Shown here: positions 25,312 to 36,720 of the stretch, in pieces
Layout: each line of letters begins with the position of its first letter
Position numbering within the stretch: the first letter of the stretch is position 1
Assembly (NCBI RefSeq): GCF_050003625.1
Contig: NC_134397.1
Coordinates: forward strand, 67,244,669 to 67,308,668
DNA length: 64,000 bases
Direction: 5' to 3'
Source: Haematobia irritans
Lineage: Eukaryota > Arthropoda > Insecta > Diptera > Muscidae
The notes under the pieces: model-generated
The model's database searches: none
Seen by the model: only the letters and a program-made list of their open reading frames with translations
Told to the model about the DNA's origin: nothing
Translations under genes and position numbers: made by a program

Positions 25312-25697
25312 GTTTTTATCAATGAAATAATTCATTCATCCACATTTGTTGGGCCGTACGAGATAATATGTCATTGTTTATTATAGAAGAGTTAAATCAC
25401 GAGACGTAAATAATAATGATTCAATGGGAGGAACAAACATTTATATATACGTCACATGCGTAGATATCACTTTAATACACTTTCAAAAATTGCCTAAGTT
25501 GCGCACAGTGGTTCCAAATTTAAATCAATAATCAATTGGAAATCTCTTTTCATATAAAGGGAAATAAGGAAAATGCAGTATAACGCCTGGCCCCAAAATT
25601 TATCAAAAAAAATAGAATATCATTCTCAATGGATTTAAAGCAGAAACACCTGCCGTAAACAATTTTCGATAATTTGTATACCCTACGCCACACTGTA
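25312..25697. other. Spacer ending in a B 3'-hairpin fragment
   Basis: Mostly unrecognised AT-rich DNA. 25677-25697 (GTATACCCTACGCCACACTG) matches the reversed B terminus seen at 36700, and the DD37E transposon inserted right beside it. Confidence 0.45.
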
Positions 25698-26996
25698 AAG
25701 GGTGATACGGTCAAAATTTGGTCAATATAAACTTGACGTATTTCTTTCAATTTTGCATTTAAAAAATCTGAACACCCTCATTTTGAAGGTGTGTGTGTGT
25801 GTAGAATGTTGCTCCTATTTTGATTTTGGAATTCACTCTTCAGTTGTCAAAATGCCGTCCAAGCAAGAAGAGCAGCGTATCAAAATTTTGTTCGCGCATC
25901 ACGAAAATCCGAGCTACTCGCACGCAAAGCTGGCAAAATCGCTAAAAGTTGCCAAATCAATCGTTACAAATGTAATTAAAGTGTTTGGGGAACGTTTGTC
26001 GACAGCCAGGAAGTCTGGATCGGGGGGAAATCGAAAACCGGAAGCCGCTGAGACGACAAAGAGAGTTGCCAGTAGTTTCAAGCGAAACCCTATCCTCTCT
26101 CTCTGAGATGCCGCAAATAAGCTGGGTGTATCATCTACAACCGTGCATCGAGCCAAAAAAACGAGCCGGACTATCGACTTACAAGAAGGTAGTGACTCCA
26201 AATCGCGATGATAAACAAAATACGACGGCCAAAGCGCGATCCCGGAGGCTGTACACGACGATGCTGACGAAGTTTGACTGCGTGGTAATGGACGACGAAA
26301 CCTACGTCAAAGCCGACTACAAGCAGTTTCCGGGACAGGAGTTTTATACGGCAAAAGGAAGGGGAAAGGTAGCAGATATTTTCAAGCACATAAAACTGTC
26401 AAAGTTCGCAAAGAAATATCTGGTTTGGCAAGCCATCTGTACCTGTGGCTTAAAAGGCAGCATTTTCATAGTTTCCGAGACTGTCAACCAAGAAATTTAC
26501 GTGAAAGAGTGTTTGAATTAACGTCTGCTGCCTTTCCTGAAGAAACACGGTTGTTCCGTACTGTTTTGGCCGGATTTGGCATCTTGCCATTACGGTAAAA
26601 AGGCCATGGAGTGGTACGCCGCCAACAATGTGCAGGTGGTTCCCAAGGACAAGAACCCTCCCAACACGCCAGAGCTCCGGCCAATTGAGAAATACTGGGC
26701 TATTGTCAAGCGGAACCTAAAGAAGACCAAAACTGCTAAGGACGAGCAGCAGTTCAAGGCAAACTGCCTTTTTGCGGCGAAGAAGGTGGACAAGGTGGCT
26801 GTACAAAATCTGACGGCAGGTGTCAAGCGTGAGGCCCGGCAATTCGGATTTGGAAAAGCGAAAACCTAACTGAATATTTTTCCTGAATTTTATACTAATT
26901 GAACTTGAAGAAGAAATTTAATTTGATTTTTTAAATAAACGATTTCACCGATTTACACGCGTTTTCCCTTGACCAAATTTTGACCGTATCACGCTT
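25698..26996 (+). mobile_element. DD37E Tc1/mariner element, copy 1
   Basis: 28-bp terminal inverted repeats start AAGGGTGATACGGTCAAAAT at left and match the right end with one change (AAGCGTG). TA duplications flank it (25696-25697, 26997-26998). It is 1299 bp, nearly identical to copies at 40592 and 43242. Confidence 0.95.
25852..26869 (+). pseudogene. DD37E transposase, copy 1 (two stops, one frameshift)
   Basis: Start ATG at 25852 (MPSKQEEQRIKIL), the same as in the other copies. It has an N-terminal helix-turn-helix-like region (AKLAKSLKVAKSIVTNV) and a DDE domain with MDDETYV, WPDLASCHYG and ELRPIEKYWA. Compared with the other two copies it has a CGA-to-TGA stop (26104-26106), an extra A in an A-run near 26154-26160 and an AAA-to-TAA stop (26518-26520). 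The catalytic residues remain. Not functional. Confidence 0.93.
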
Positions 26997-27122
26997 TACG
27001 TACTTGCTCTTACATAAGAATATTGCTCGATTTTTACAAATTTGGATCCATTACTTACACCAATTGAGCGATTTTCAATATTAGTGGCATACTAACTCCG
27101 TAGGTGCAATATCAACTACAGC

Positions 27123-27928
27123 CAGTGTTGCTAGAAGTAGGGGAAATTCCCTATATGTAGGTTTTTTTAATATTTAGCGTCTTGTAGGGACGTATGGCCA
27201 CAATGTAGGGACATTTTCACTCAACACAATTTGTAATAATTTTTACATTTTGGTGGCTATAGAGGAGGAAATTAGAAGCCGGCAAGGCTTTATCTTTAAC
27301 AATGTGTGGTAACAACAGTTACCAATCGTGCCAAAAAAAAAAATCTAACAAAATTGGAAGATTCCCACAAATTACCACAAATCTACCAAACAAATATTTC
27401 TATAGAAATTTTAGTCAAAACTTTATTCCTGTAGAAAATTTTGCCAAGATTTTATTTCTATAGTAAATTTTGTCAAAATTGTATTTCTATAGAAATTTTT
27501 TTCAAAATATTATTTCTATAAAAAATGTTCTCAAAATTTCATTTCTATGGAATTTTTTCTCAAACTTTTATTTCTATTGAACTTATTGTCAAAATTTTAT
27601 TTCTATAGAAATATTTCTCACAAAAATTTGTTTATAGAAACTTTTTCCAAAATTTTATTTTTATAGAGATTTAACAAAAAATTACTATTTTGGGTAGAAT
27701 TCTACCAACTGTGGCAACCGTGGTGGTAATACAAATTTATATTCTAAGTTATATACGTTGCATATTCATGTTTTAAGATAATAAAGTACTTAGAACCATT
27801 TTTGTTTTTTAAAATTAGTTTAAATTTAACGAAAAATATTGTAGGGAAAATTGTTTGGGAATGTATGGGAAAGTAGGGAACTTTTTTTGTCCTTGTAGGG
27901 TAAACCGAACATTTTCCCTGGCAATCTG
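27123..27928. mobile_element. Possible hAT-like element containing 29-bp satellite
   Basis: The ends CAGTGTTGCTAGAAGTAGGG and (reverse) CAGATTGCCAGGGAAAATG are loosely inverted. 'GTAGGGA' motifs cluster near both ends. The flanking octamers ACTACAGC and ACTATGAG agree at only half the positions, so a target duplication is not supported. The interior holds nine or ten degenerate 29-bp satellite units (27395-27680). Confidence 0.4.
27395..27680 (-). repeat. 29-bp satellite, degenerate
   Basis: Diverged units of TTTTATTTCTATAGAAATTT, older than the main arrays. Confidence 0.75.
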
Positions 27929-28074
27929 ACTATGAGCTATAGTCAGATTGATACAAAGCACCCATAAACATGTACCCCTTAATTTTCTTAAATATGCAAC
28001 TGCGGTTTATCTCCCATATCTACATCAATGTTATCCCACAAATGCTTATGTTTACGAATTCAGTAAGGGAGGTT

Positions 28075-28130
28075 TCGAGTATGATATAGTCGGCCTTGTC
28101 CGACTTTCTACTTTACTTACTTGTTTTTTT
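28075..28130 (-). repeat. Family B-like 5' leader, reversed
   Basis: Reverse complement: ACAAGTAAGTAAAGTAGAAA then GTCGGACAAGGCCGACTATA. The remainder of the element may extend left to about 27930. Confidence 0.6.
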
Positions 28131-29200
28131 TTTTTTGAAATTAAGAAAAATTTTTTACTTTGAACTTTATATTGTAATGTGGACTAGTTAACGGACTTTT
28201 ATTTATAGTTTGTAAAAAATTCGTTTAAGGCTATAAAACAAAGCAAAAAAATGTTTGCCTTCTCGGAAATTTGAAATTTATTATTTAGCCAATAGTTTAA
28301 TTAAAATATTCAATAATAGCTCACAAAATCTTACTGCTTACTCAAGGATTAAATTATCAACTTATAGGTCTGTTTATATCCAATGTGTTGGTTGACAAAT
28401 GTTTCAAATATCATACCACATGCATTTATTGTTGTCCTTTGAAAAAAAAAAAAATGAAATGGTATGGAATTTAGTGAAGATAAATTAAAACAAAACATGT
28501 GTATATTATTTCAAAAAGATTAAAACAAATACATATATTGCAAATATTTTGTTTATAAATTTCAAAGTGTTGCTCCAGGCGTCATACCAGTAAATAAGGG
28601 ATTAAGGACTTATTTGAAATACAAATGGGACCAAATGGCTTTTTCTTGATACATGCAAAAAACATACACGAGTTATTACACAAGATAAATTACCCGAAGG
28701 AAAAATAATGCAGTTCTCTTAATTTGAATTGTAAAAGTTCTTTTCTTTTATATATAGATTTTGCCTTTAGGCACTCTCTCTCTCCCTCTCTAGTGAAATA
28801 AGGTTAATGAAGAGTGGGTGATACTATGTCATCTTGTCATTGTGACACATGTGACACCCGAGCAAATGAAATACACCCGCAAGATATTTGTAGTAAGACA
28901 AGAATGTCTTTTTTTTAGCCTTAGTGCATGTATTTTCCACTTCAGTGAATTTATGAAAACATTCCCTTCATATTTAATTCAATTAAATTTAATTAAATCA
29001 ACAAAATCCACACATATGTTGCCACAACTTGGGCAACTTGGGGTATTAGACACTTTGTAATAAAGAAAAAGGGAAATAAAGAGACATACTCGTACAAGGC
29101 CACAAAGTTACATTGCAGATGTTTGCCATGTATCAATCCTTACTTGAAAATTTATAATTTTAATAACCACTCCGAAGATCTATTTCATGCATACTTTATA
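28131..29200. other. About 1 kb without recognised features
   Basis: AT-rich, apparently single-copy here, with a short CT-rich tract at 28771-28792. Open frames up to 80 codons have no recognisable domain. Confidence 0.5.
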
Positions 29201-29204
29201 CACT

Positions 29205-29425
29205 GAATATTATATTGTCGTGAGGCCAAAGATTTGTTGTCCTTAAAATACGAATGCGAGTTTTGCTTTGCATAGAAGACGCATTTCTCTTATATTAAGT
29301 TTCATTCTTTCCAAAAGTCGATTCAATGAAATTACAAATGGGTATCTTGACTTGAAAGATTATTTTTTTTTTTTTTTTTGATTAAGGTCAACCTGGATTT
29401 AATGATTCTTCAAAATTAATTAAAT
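29205..29425 (+). repeat. Dispersed repeat D ('ATTGTCGTGAGG'), copy 1
   Basis: 'ATATTGTCGTGAGGCCAAAG', 'AAAATACGAATGCGAGTTTT', 'GCATAGAAGACGCATTTCTC' and 'TTAAGGTCAACC' recur in the same order at 43017-43238, with a short piece at 40537-40555 (reversed). About 220 bp, non-coding, probably a MITE. Confidence 0.7.
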
Positions 29426-29476
29426 ATCAAAATGAGAACCCAATCACACCATATTCGCCACATACTCGTATATGTA

Positions 29477-30736
29477 ACAGGTTAGCTGATAAGTCCCCGG
29501 TCTAACAAAGAGAACCCCATTTTTTTTTTGTCAAAATTCGTTTTTATTATTCAACATAGTTCCCTTCAAGAGCGATACAACGATTATAACGACCTTCCAA
29601 TTTTTTGATACCATTTCGGTAGTACTCCTTCGGTTTTGCCTCAAAATAGGTCTCAGTTTCGGCGATCACCTCTTCATTGCAGCCCAATTTTTTTCTCTGC
29701 GAGCATCCTTTTGAGGTCTGAGAACAAGAAAAAGTCGATGGGCGCCAGATCTGGAGAATGCGGTGTGTCGGGGAGCAATTCGAAGCCCAATTCATGAATT
29801 TTTGCCATCGTTCTCAATGACTTGTGGCACGGTGCGTTGTCTTGGTGGAACAACACTTTTTTCTTCTTCATATGGGGCCGTTTTGCCGCGATTTCGACCT
29901 TCAAACGCTCCAATAATGCTACATGATAGTCACTGTTGATGGTTTTTCCCTTCTCAAGATAATCGATAAAAATTATTCCATGCGCATCCCAAAAAACAGA
30001 TGTCATTACTTTGCCAGCGGACTTTTGAATCTTTACACGCTTCGGAGACGGTTTACCGGTCGCTGTCCACTCAGCTGACTGTCGATTGGACTCAGGAGTG
30101 TAGTGATGGAGCCATGTTTCATCCATTGTCACATATCGATGGAAAAACTCGGGTGTATTACGAGTTAACAGCTGCAAACACCGCTCAGAATCATCAACAC
30201 GTTGTTGTTTTTGGTCAAATGTGCGCGGCACCCATTTTGCACAGAGCTTCCGCATATCCAAATATTTATGAATGATATGACCAACACGTTCCTTTGATAT
30301 CTTTAAGGCCTCTGCTATTTCGATCAACTTCATTTTACGGTCATTCAAAATCATTTGGTGGATTTTTTTGATGTTTTCGTCGGTAACCACCTCTTTCGGA
30401 CGTCCACTGCGTTCACCGTCCTCCGTGCTCATTTCACCACGCTTGAATTTTGCATACCAATCAATTATTGTTGATTTACCTGGGGCAGTGTCCGGAAACT
30501 CATTATCAAGCCAAGTTTTTGCTTCCACCGTATTTTTTCCCTTCAGAAAACAGTATTTTATCAAAACACGAAATTCCTTGTTTTCCATTTTTTCACAATA
30601 ACAAGGGTTGCTTCATAAAAGATGCTCTATCTCACAAACTAATTGACTCACAGACGTCAAATTTTGACATGAATCATGCATTTAATACTAGCTACGCCGT
30701 CTATGTGTCAGACCGGGGACTTATCAGCCAACCTGA
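29477..30736 (-). mobile_element. Irritans-group (Himar-like) mariner
   Basis: The left end is ACAGGTTAGCTGATAAGTCC and the right end, inverted, TCAGGTTGGCTGATAAGTCC. Both continue CCGGTCT. TA flanks both sides (29475-29476, 30737-30738). 1260 bp. The ends and transposase match what I know of Himar1 from the horn fly Haematobia irritans. Confidence 0.93.
29547..30588 (-). pseudogene. Mariner transposase (DD34D), frameshifted
   Basis: It starts at 30588 (MENKEFRVLIKYCF). The N-terminal half has paired helix-turn-helix segments with the linker GERSGRPKEV. The catalytic triad is visible: D156 in MDETW (30121-30123), D250 in HQDNAPCH (29839-29841) and D285 in LAPIDFF (29734-29736). There are 34 residues between the last two, the mariner DD34D signature. 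The frame is lost in a T-run near 29690, after which the C-terminus continues in another frame to 29547 (ALEGNYVE). Compared with Himar1 as I recall it, S-to-I before the last catalytic D and a small deletion after KWVPR are further differences. One frameshift makes it inactive; relatively young. Confidence 0.92.
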
Positions 30737-30738
30737 TA

Positions 30739-30880
30739 CCCAAAATACCTCTAGATTTTGAAATTCAGGCAAACAGGATAACAATTGGGATGTCTAGACG
30801 TTTAAGACCTCAAATCGGTGGGGGTCTGTTGGTATGGGGACTATAACATACCTGCAGACAAAAGACCTGTGAATAAGTAA
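30739..30880 (+). repeat. Family C array fragment
   Basis: 'CCCAAAATACCTCTAGATTT', 'GGTCTGTTGGTATGGGGACT' and 'CTGCAGACAAAAGAC' show the end of a C array and start of its tail. The mariner inserted at its left edge. Confidence 0.6.
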
Positions 30881-31455
30881 TAAAAATTGCTTCTTATGGG
30901 TTCATAACTATATACACCCTCCATATAAACCGATCCCCAGATTTAATTTCAGTAACCTCTTGGAGGGGCATTTGATCAAGCTGAAATTTGGTGCGGGATA
31001 TGTATTTGCTCTCTAACCACCAGGCAAATACTGGGTCATATATAGCGCCCACATAAACTGATCCTCAGATTTGAAATGAATTAGTCCATATCGGCCAAAA
31101 TTTAAAGGTATGGACTAACTTTATATGACTATGGTATAAACAAGCCTTACGGTCTTAAGTGGGGAGCCACAAATGTTAGAGACCATATACTAACACCATG
31201 TACCAAATTTCAATATTATCGGATAAAATTTGCTCCTTCAAAAGGGTCCGCTAGCAAAATCTAGGGATCGGTTTATATGGGTGATATATATAATTAAGGA
31301 CGAATATGGACCGATTTTTGCATGGGTGTTAGGGATCATATACTAACATTATGTACCACCCAGCAAAAACTGGGTAAGCACTAGCGATTCTTCCAGTAGA
31401 CCAAAAGTGATTCCTTTTATTAATACCAGTAATTGAAATCATATCTTGAGGTCCG

Positions 31456-31466
31456 GGTTCGAATGC
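31456..31466 (+). promoter_or_regulatory. B-box-like motif
   Basis: GGTTCGAATGC, one mismatch from GGTTCGANTCC. No full tRNA fold was found. Confidence 0.3.
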
Positions 31467-31774
31467 TACTGAGACTCTATTTTTAAATATTTTTTTTTTG
31501 TTTTTTTTCGTATTAGATATTATTTAATTAAATTTTTGTTGAAAATTTGTTTTTTCTTGATATTTTCTTTAAATAGAATAACCTCTACAGAGATTGTGGA
31601 CACCGTTAATAGTAGCGAAAATTACATCAACATATTAACTTATAATGTCAATAAAATATACTCTTGTTTTCTTAAGTTGTATAGTACATCATTTATATTG
31701 CAAAATTACATCATTGAATAAATCCATGCCGTGGAGTAGGGTATAGTGTGTTGGATTACAAAATAACTGATCTA

Positions 31775-31785
31775 AGTTCGATTCC
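31775..31785 (+). promoter_or_regulatory. B-box-like motif
   Basis: AGTTCGATTCC, one mismatch from consensus. The preceding 'GGAGTAGGGTATAGTGTGTT' could be a degenerate A-box region, so this may be an old tRNA-derived sequence. Confidence 0.35.
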
Positions 31786-32117
31786 TCCTGGCGTCATAGA
31801 GATTTTCAAAGTACAAATTGTATCATAAATATAAGCAGAGGGAGAGAAAGGGGTAGTAAAAGACCAAGAATACGTAACTAACTTATAAGAGAGAATATAA
31901 TCTATAAATATATATGAGAGCAGCAACTCACTCGCTCTTTTTGATTCTATTTATGGAAAACCTATTATTTTTGGAGAGCTGGTACGTTTGCGACGAAGTA
32001 CTTATTTTTCGACTGCTGGTATGCTTGCACCGAAGTCCTTTCTCCAATGTCATGCCCATGTAAAAGTATTACTGCTGATATATGTACAAAGAAGTTCTTT
32101 ACTATTTGGAGCTGGTT

Positions 32118-32455
32118 AGGTTAGGTTAGGTTATGTGGCAGCCCGATGTATCAGGCTCACTTTGACTATTCAGTCCATTGTGATACCACATTGGTGAACT
32201 TCTCTCTTATCACTGAGTGCTGCCCGATTCCACGTTAAACTCAATGACAAGGGACCTCCTTTTTGTAGCCGAGTCCGAACGACGTTCCACAATGCAGTGA
32301 AACCACTTAGAGAAGCTTTGAAACCCTCAGAAATGTCACCAGCATTACTGAGGTGGGATAATCCACCGCTGAAAAACTTTTTGGTGTTCGGTCGTAGCAG
32401 GAATCGAACCCACGACCTTGTGAATGCAAGGCGGGCATGGTAACCATTGCACCAC
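32118..32455 (-). mobile_element. tRNA-derived SINE, copy 2
   Basis: It has the same body and 3' tail as copy 1, with a longer (CCTAA)n end (in plus sense GGTTAGGTTAGGTTAGGTTA). The A box is at 32444-32454 and the B box at 32400-32410. The first about 7 bases of the tRNA head are missing. Imperfect flanking GGAGCTGG/GGAGCAGG may be the target duplication. Confidence 0.88.
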
Positions 32456-32819
32456 GGAGCAGGTATACTTGTATTCATACCTGGTAATAGGAATTTTTTG
32501 CTGGGCAAATTTAAACCGGATAAGATAAAATTTGTTTCTCTAAGAGGCTCCTAAAAGGTGGGGGTCCATTTATATGGGGCTATGCATAAATGTGGATCGA
32601 TAGGGCCCATTTGCAATACCATCTGGCCTACATCGATAACAATTTCTTTTGCCAAGTTTCAAGTCGATAGCTTGTTTCGTTCGGAAGTTAATGTGAATTT
32701 CATCACGACCCAGAGTATATATACTTTATGGGGTCTTAGACCAATATTTCGATGTGTTACAAACGGAATGACAAATTTAATATACCCTCATCCTATGGTG
32801 GAGATATAAAAATGTCTAT

Positions 32820-33005
32820 AATTTATTTTATTCAATATTAGGTTTTCTTCATTAGGTTTACGAATTATGCCGTCGTAAATGTATGTCGCAAAATCCATAG
32901 TTTGCGACAAGCCAATCCAGGTTTTAGCAGAACTTTGTACGCAATGCGTGGTAGAGGGTACATAAGTTTCGGCCTGGTCGAACTTCCGGTCTTGCAAAAT
33001 TGTTT
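32820..33005 (-). repeat. Relic of a 'TGTATGTCGCAAA' element and reversed A leader
   Basis: 'CGTCGTAAATGTATGTCGCA' and 'GTTTGCGACAAGCCAA' match the right end of the hAT-like element at 55461-56022. From 32940 it reads as a reversed, diverged A leader (TTTCGGCCTGGTCGAAC). Confidence 0.55.
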
Positions 33006-33572
33006 TTTATATCATAATATTTTGATTCACTGCATTTTGATTATATATGTTTTATTTTTTTTTCTTATTTACAGATATTGTCGCATTATTATAAAAAAGT
33101 AAGTATAATTTGCATATTCTTTTCATATTAAACTAAATTTTTCGTAAAATATTTAAGATTTCCCCTTTAAATATTGGTTTTAAGAGAATAAAACAATATT
33201 GATTTAAAATTAAATTTTTATTCAATTGAAACCGGTTATTATATAAATTCTAACTGCTCCTACTAGTCATTGCCTACAAATGTTCATGCATTTATTTTAT
33301 CCTGTATCACAGCAGTGGGTATACAAACTTATGTCATATTGAAACTTGAATGAATTGAAACCTACATTTTTGGACACATAATTAACACAATATTAAAGCC
33401 CAGGTTCATTCAAATAAAAATATCTTTATAAGAGAATGTTGATAAGCTCTGCTTTACATTTTTTTTTTACTTCATTAAATTTAGGACACGAATTTTTGAA
33501 ACAGGTGTCCCTTCAATAAAGTCGTATGTTTTTGAATATTTTTTGAGTGAAGTTACACTAAATAAATAAATA
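33006..33572. other. AT-rich stretch without recognised features
   Basis: No gene is seen. 'TTATCCTGTATCACAGCAGTGGGTATACAA' near 33298 resembles a degenerate B hairpin end but has no tail. Confidence 0.4.
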
Positions 33573-33821
33573 AACAAGTAAGGAAAGTCTAAAGTCGGGC
33601 GGGGCCGACTATATTATACCCTGCACCACTTTGTAGATCAAAATTTTCGATACCATATCACATCCGTCAAATGTGTTGGGGGCTATATATAAACGTTTGT
33701 CCCGAATACATACATTTAAATATCACTCGATCTGGACAGAATTTGATAGACTTCTACAAAATCTATAGACTCAAAATTTAAGGCGGCTAATGCACTAGGG
33801 TGGAACACAATGTTAGTAAAA
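33573..33821 (+). repeat. Solo 5' module of family B
   Basis: 249 bp from AACAAGTAAGGAAAGTCTAA to ACACAATGTTAGTAAAA. It is immediately followed by another complete B leader at 33822. The body, array and tail are absent. Confidence 0.8.
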
Positions 33822-34413
33822 AACAAGTAAGGAAAGTCTAAAGTCGGGCGGGGCCGACTATATTATACCCTGCACCACTTTGTAGATCTAAATTTTTGAT
33901 ACCATATCACATCCGCCAAATGTGTTGGGTGCTATATATAAAGGTTTGTCCCGAATACATACATTTAAATATCACTCGATCTGGACAGAATTTGATAGAC
34001 TTCTACAAAATCTATAGACTCAAAATTTAAGTCGGCTAATGCACTAGGGTGGAACACAATGTTAGTAAAAAAAAATATGGGAAACATTTAAATCTGAAGC
34101 AATTTTAAGGACACTTCGCAAAAGTTTATTTATGATTTATCACTCAATATATATGTATTAGAAGTTTAGGAAAATTAGAGTCATTTTTACAAGTTTTCGA
34201 CTAAGCAGTGGCGATTTAACAAGGAAAATGTTGGTATTTTGACCATTTTTGTCGAAATCAGAAAAACATATATATGGGAGCTATATCTAAATCTGAACCG
34301 ATTTCAATTAAATTTGGCACACATGACTATATTACTAATTGTACTCCTAGTGCAAAGCTTCAACCAAATTGGGCCAAAACTCTGGCTTCTGGGGCCATAT
34401 AAGTCCATATCGG

Positions 34414-34616
<203 letters not shown>

Positions 34617-35106
34617 AAGCTATATCTAAATCTGAACCGATTTCATTCAAATTTGGTACACATGACTATATTACTAATTGTACTCCTAGTGCAAAATTTC
34701 AACCAAATTCGGCCAAAAATCTGGCTTCTGGGGCCATATAAGTCCATATCGGGCAGATATATATGGGAGCTATATCTAAATCTGAACCGATTTCAATCAA
34801 ATTTTTCACACTTGACTATATGACTAAGTGTTATGTTTGTACAAAATTTCAAGCAAATCCGTATAAAACTCTGGCTGCTGGGTCCACATTAGTGCATATC
34901 GGGCGAAAGATATATATGGGACCTATATCTAAATCTGAACCGATTTATTCCCAAATCAATTGGGTTCTATTCTGACCCAAATTAGGAACATGTGCCAAAT
35001 TTGAAGGCGATTGGACTTAAATTGCGACCTAGACTTTGATCACAAAAATGTGTTCACAGACAGACGGACGGACGGACAGACGGACATGGTTATATCGACT
35101 CAGGGA

Positions 35107-36596
35107 CATAAGCGTAGGAAGGCCTCTGGGGAGGGGGCTTAGACCCCCACCCAGAAAAAATTTAGCCCCCCCCAGAATTTGAAAACCTATTTACGATTTT
35201 ACATTTTTATAAAAATTAAACAAGTATATACAACCGCACAAAGTTCCGCTAAAGACTTTCATGCACAATCGAATTACTTGGGTTGTGGTAGCAGTTGGCG
35301 ATGGAAATGTTTGAAGTCTGATATTTATGAAATAGAGCTGTGATTGAACTTATGGTTTAGTTGAATAACTAACAGCCTGTTTCTGTATGTCGAACGAGTT
35401 CAATCGATCGACTGAAACGCATAGAAACAGCTGTTTTTTGGTTATAAATTCAGCTGTTTGTTTCCATTTTAGTCGATCCACAGAGCTCATTCCACATACA
35501 TATATTTAAATATCACTCGATTTGGACAGAATTTGATAGACTTTTACAAAAGCTATAGACTCAAAATTTAAGCAGTTGGCGATGGAAATGTTTGAAGTCT
35601 GATATTTATGAAATAGAGCTGTGATTGAACTTATGGTTTAGTTGAATAACTAACAGCCTGTTTCTGTATGTCGAACGAAATCAATCGATCGACTGAAATG
35701 CATAGAAACAGCTGTTTTTTGGTTATAAATTCAGCTGTTTGTTTCCATTTTAGTCGATCCACAGAGCTCATTCCACATACATAAACAGGCTGTAAAGCTT
35801 TCTTTCATAAATTAATATCTTAATAATGCTGCAAAAAAGCGTCGCCAAAAAAGAAGTGAAAATGTTCTTTTTGGGTCCGGAAGTGGTGCAAAATTGGCGG
35901 AGAAGCGATGTAATAGGAACTCGTCATAGAACGAATGTCCGCCGTTTCAACTGCCGTTGCAATAAATTTGCATCACTTCTTACAGTGTGATCCATATCGT
36001 TGTGTGATATTTTCCCAAATAAATAATTTTTATTTATTCCTTTTTTTTTGATTTTTGGTCGAACTTTTGTTAGAATTATATAAATATTTATAAAGACCTC
36101 GAGCTTCAAGAAACATTAATTTATAATAATTTTTATATTTTTTATGATTTTTAATGCATTCTAACGCTTGTTTGAATATTTTCAAAAATTATCGATTTTT
36201 CTATAATGGATTTAGCATTTTTGTGGCAAAATTTGAATAATTTTTACCATATTATTTATTCTTACTTTTTTTTTAAACTATTTAAAAAAAGAAAACAAAA
36301 AATTAAAATATGAAAAAACTGAAGTAAAAAACTTCCTGTGTAGTTAATATAATTACTTATTTGTGAGGACATTTTTGGAAGTGCTTTTAAAGTTGTGCCT
36401 TTAAAACAAATCCCAATTTTTTTCTGGGAAAAGTGTGGAACTACTTTTAGTTGCTTTATTATATATTATTTTGATGTCTATTTTTGTATTCTTTTTTATG
36501 AAATAAAACAATAATTGAACCTATAAGTTCAGTCTATAAATTTTTAGCTAGGGGGGCTATAGCCCCCCCTAGGAAAATTGTCTAGCTACGCAAATG
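35107..36596. mobile_element. hAT-like MITE (CATAAGCGTAG ends), with secondary inserts
   Basis: The ends CATAAGCGTAGGAAGGCC and GTCTAGCTACGCAAATG form 11-bp inverted repeats with two mismatches, starting CA and ending TG as in hAT elements. Flanking octamers CTCAGGGA (35099-35106) and ATCAGGGA (36597-36604) agree at 7 of 8. It shares both ends and its interior ('TCCGGAAGTGGTGCAAAATT') with 53652-54474. About 35217-35827 is extra and consists of A-leader and B-leader pieces. Confidence 0.8.
35290..35782 (+). repeat. 281-bp tandem duplication inside the hAT-like MITE
   Basis: 'AGCAGTTGGCGATGGAAATG' starts at 35290 and again at 35571. The sequence between the copies (about 35503-35570) is a piece of the B 5' module ('AAATATCACTCGATTTGGAC'). 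Confidence 0.85.
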
Positions 36597-36720
36597 ATCA
36601 GGGACCTACCCTGAGCATTATTGCCAAAGACACCATATGTCTATCTCGTCTCCTTCTGGGTATTACAAACATATGCACTAACTTATAATACCCTGTTCCA
36701 CAGTGTGGCGCAGGGTATAA

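Larger units (their letters stand above)
31359..32505. mobile_element. CCCAGCAAAAA-ended DNA element carrying a SINE
   Basis: It splits the A sequence 'GTACCA|AATTT'. The ends are CCCAGCAAAAACTGG and, inverted, CCCAGCAAAAAATTCC. CA flanks both sides (31357-31358, 32506-32507), so the duplication is at most a few bases. The interior has near-consensus B boxes at 31456-31466 and 31775-31785, and the SINE at 32118-32455. No transposase. Confidence 0.6.
30885..32815. mobile_element. Family A sequence with inverted junction and nested elements
   Basis: 30885-31085 is a reversed A array and 31145-31358 a forward A array, so an inversion boundary lies near 31085-31145. The forward copy is interrupted by 31359-32505 and resumes at 32506 (CAAATTTAAACCGGAT) to a shortened tail ending 'CCTATGGTGGAGATATAAAA'. 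The GACGGACG tract is missing. Confidence 0.65.

Noticed and set aside
25677..25697. A complete B element before DD37E copy 1
   Set aside because: Only the last 20 bases of a reversed B hairpin are present. No array or leader follows on the other side of the transposon.
27115..27936. 8-bp target duplication for the 27123-27928 candidate
   Set aside because: ACTACAGC and ACTATGAG match at only four of eight positions, so only a weak element call is kept.
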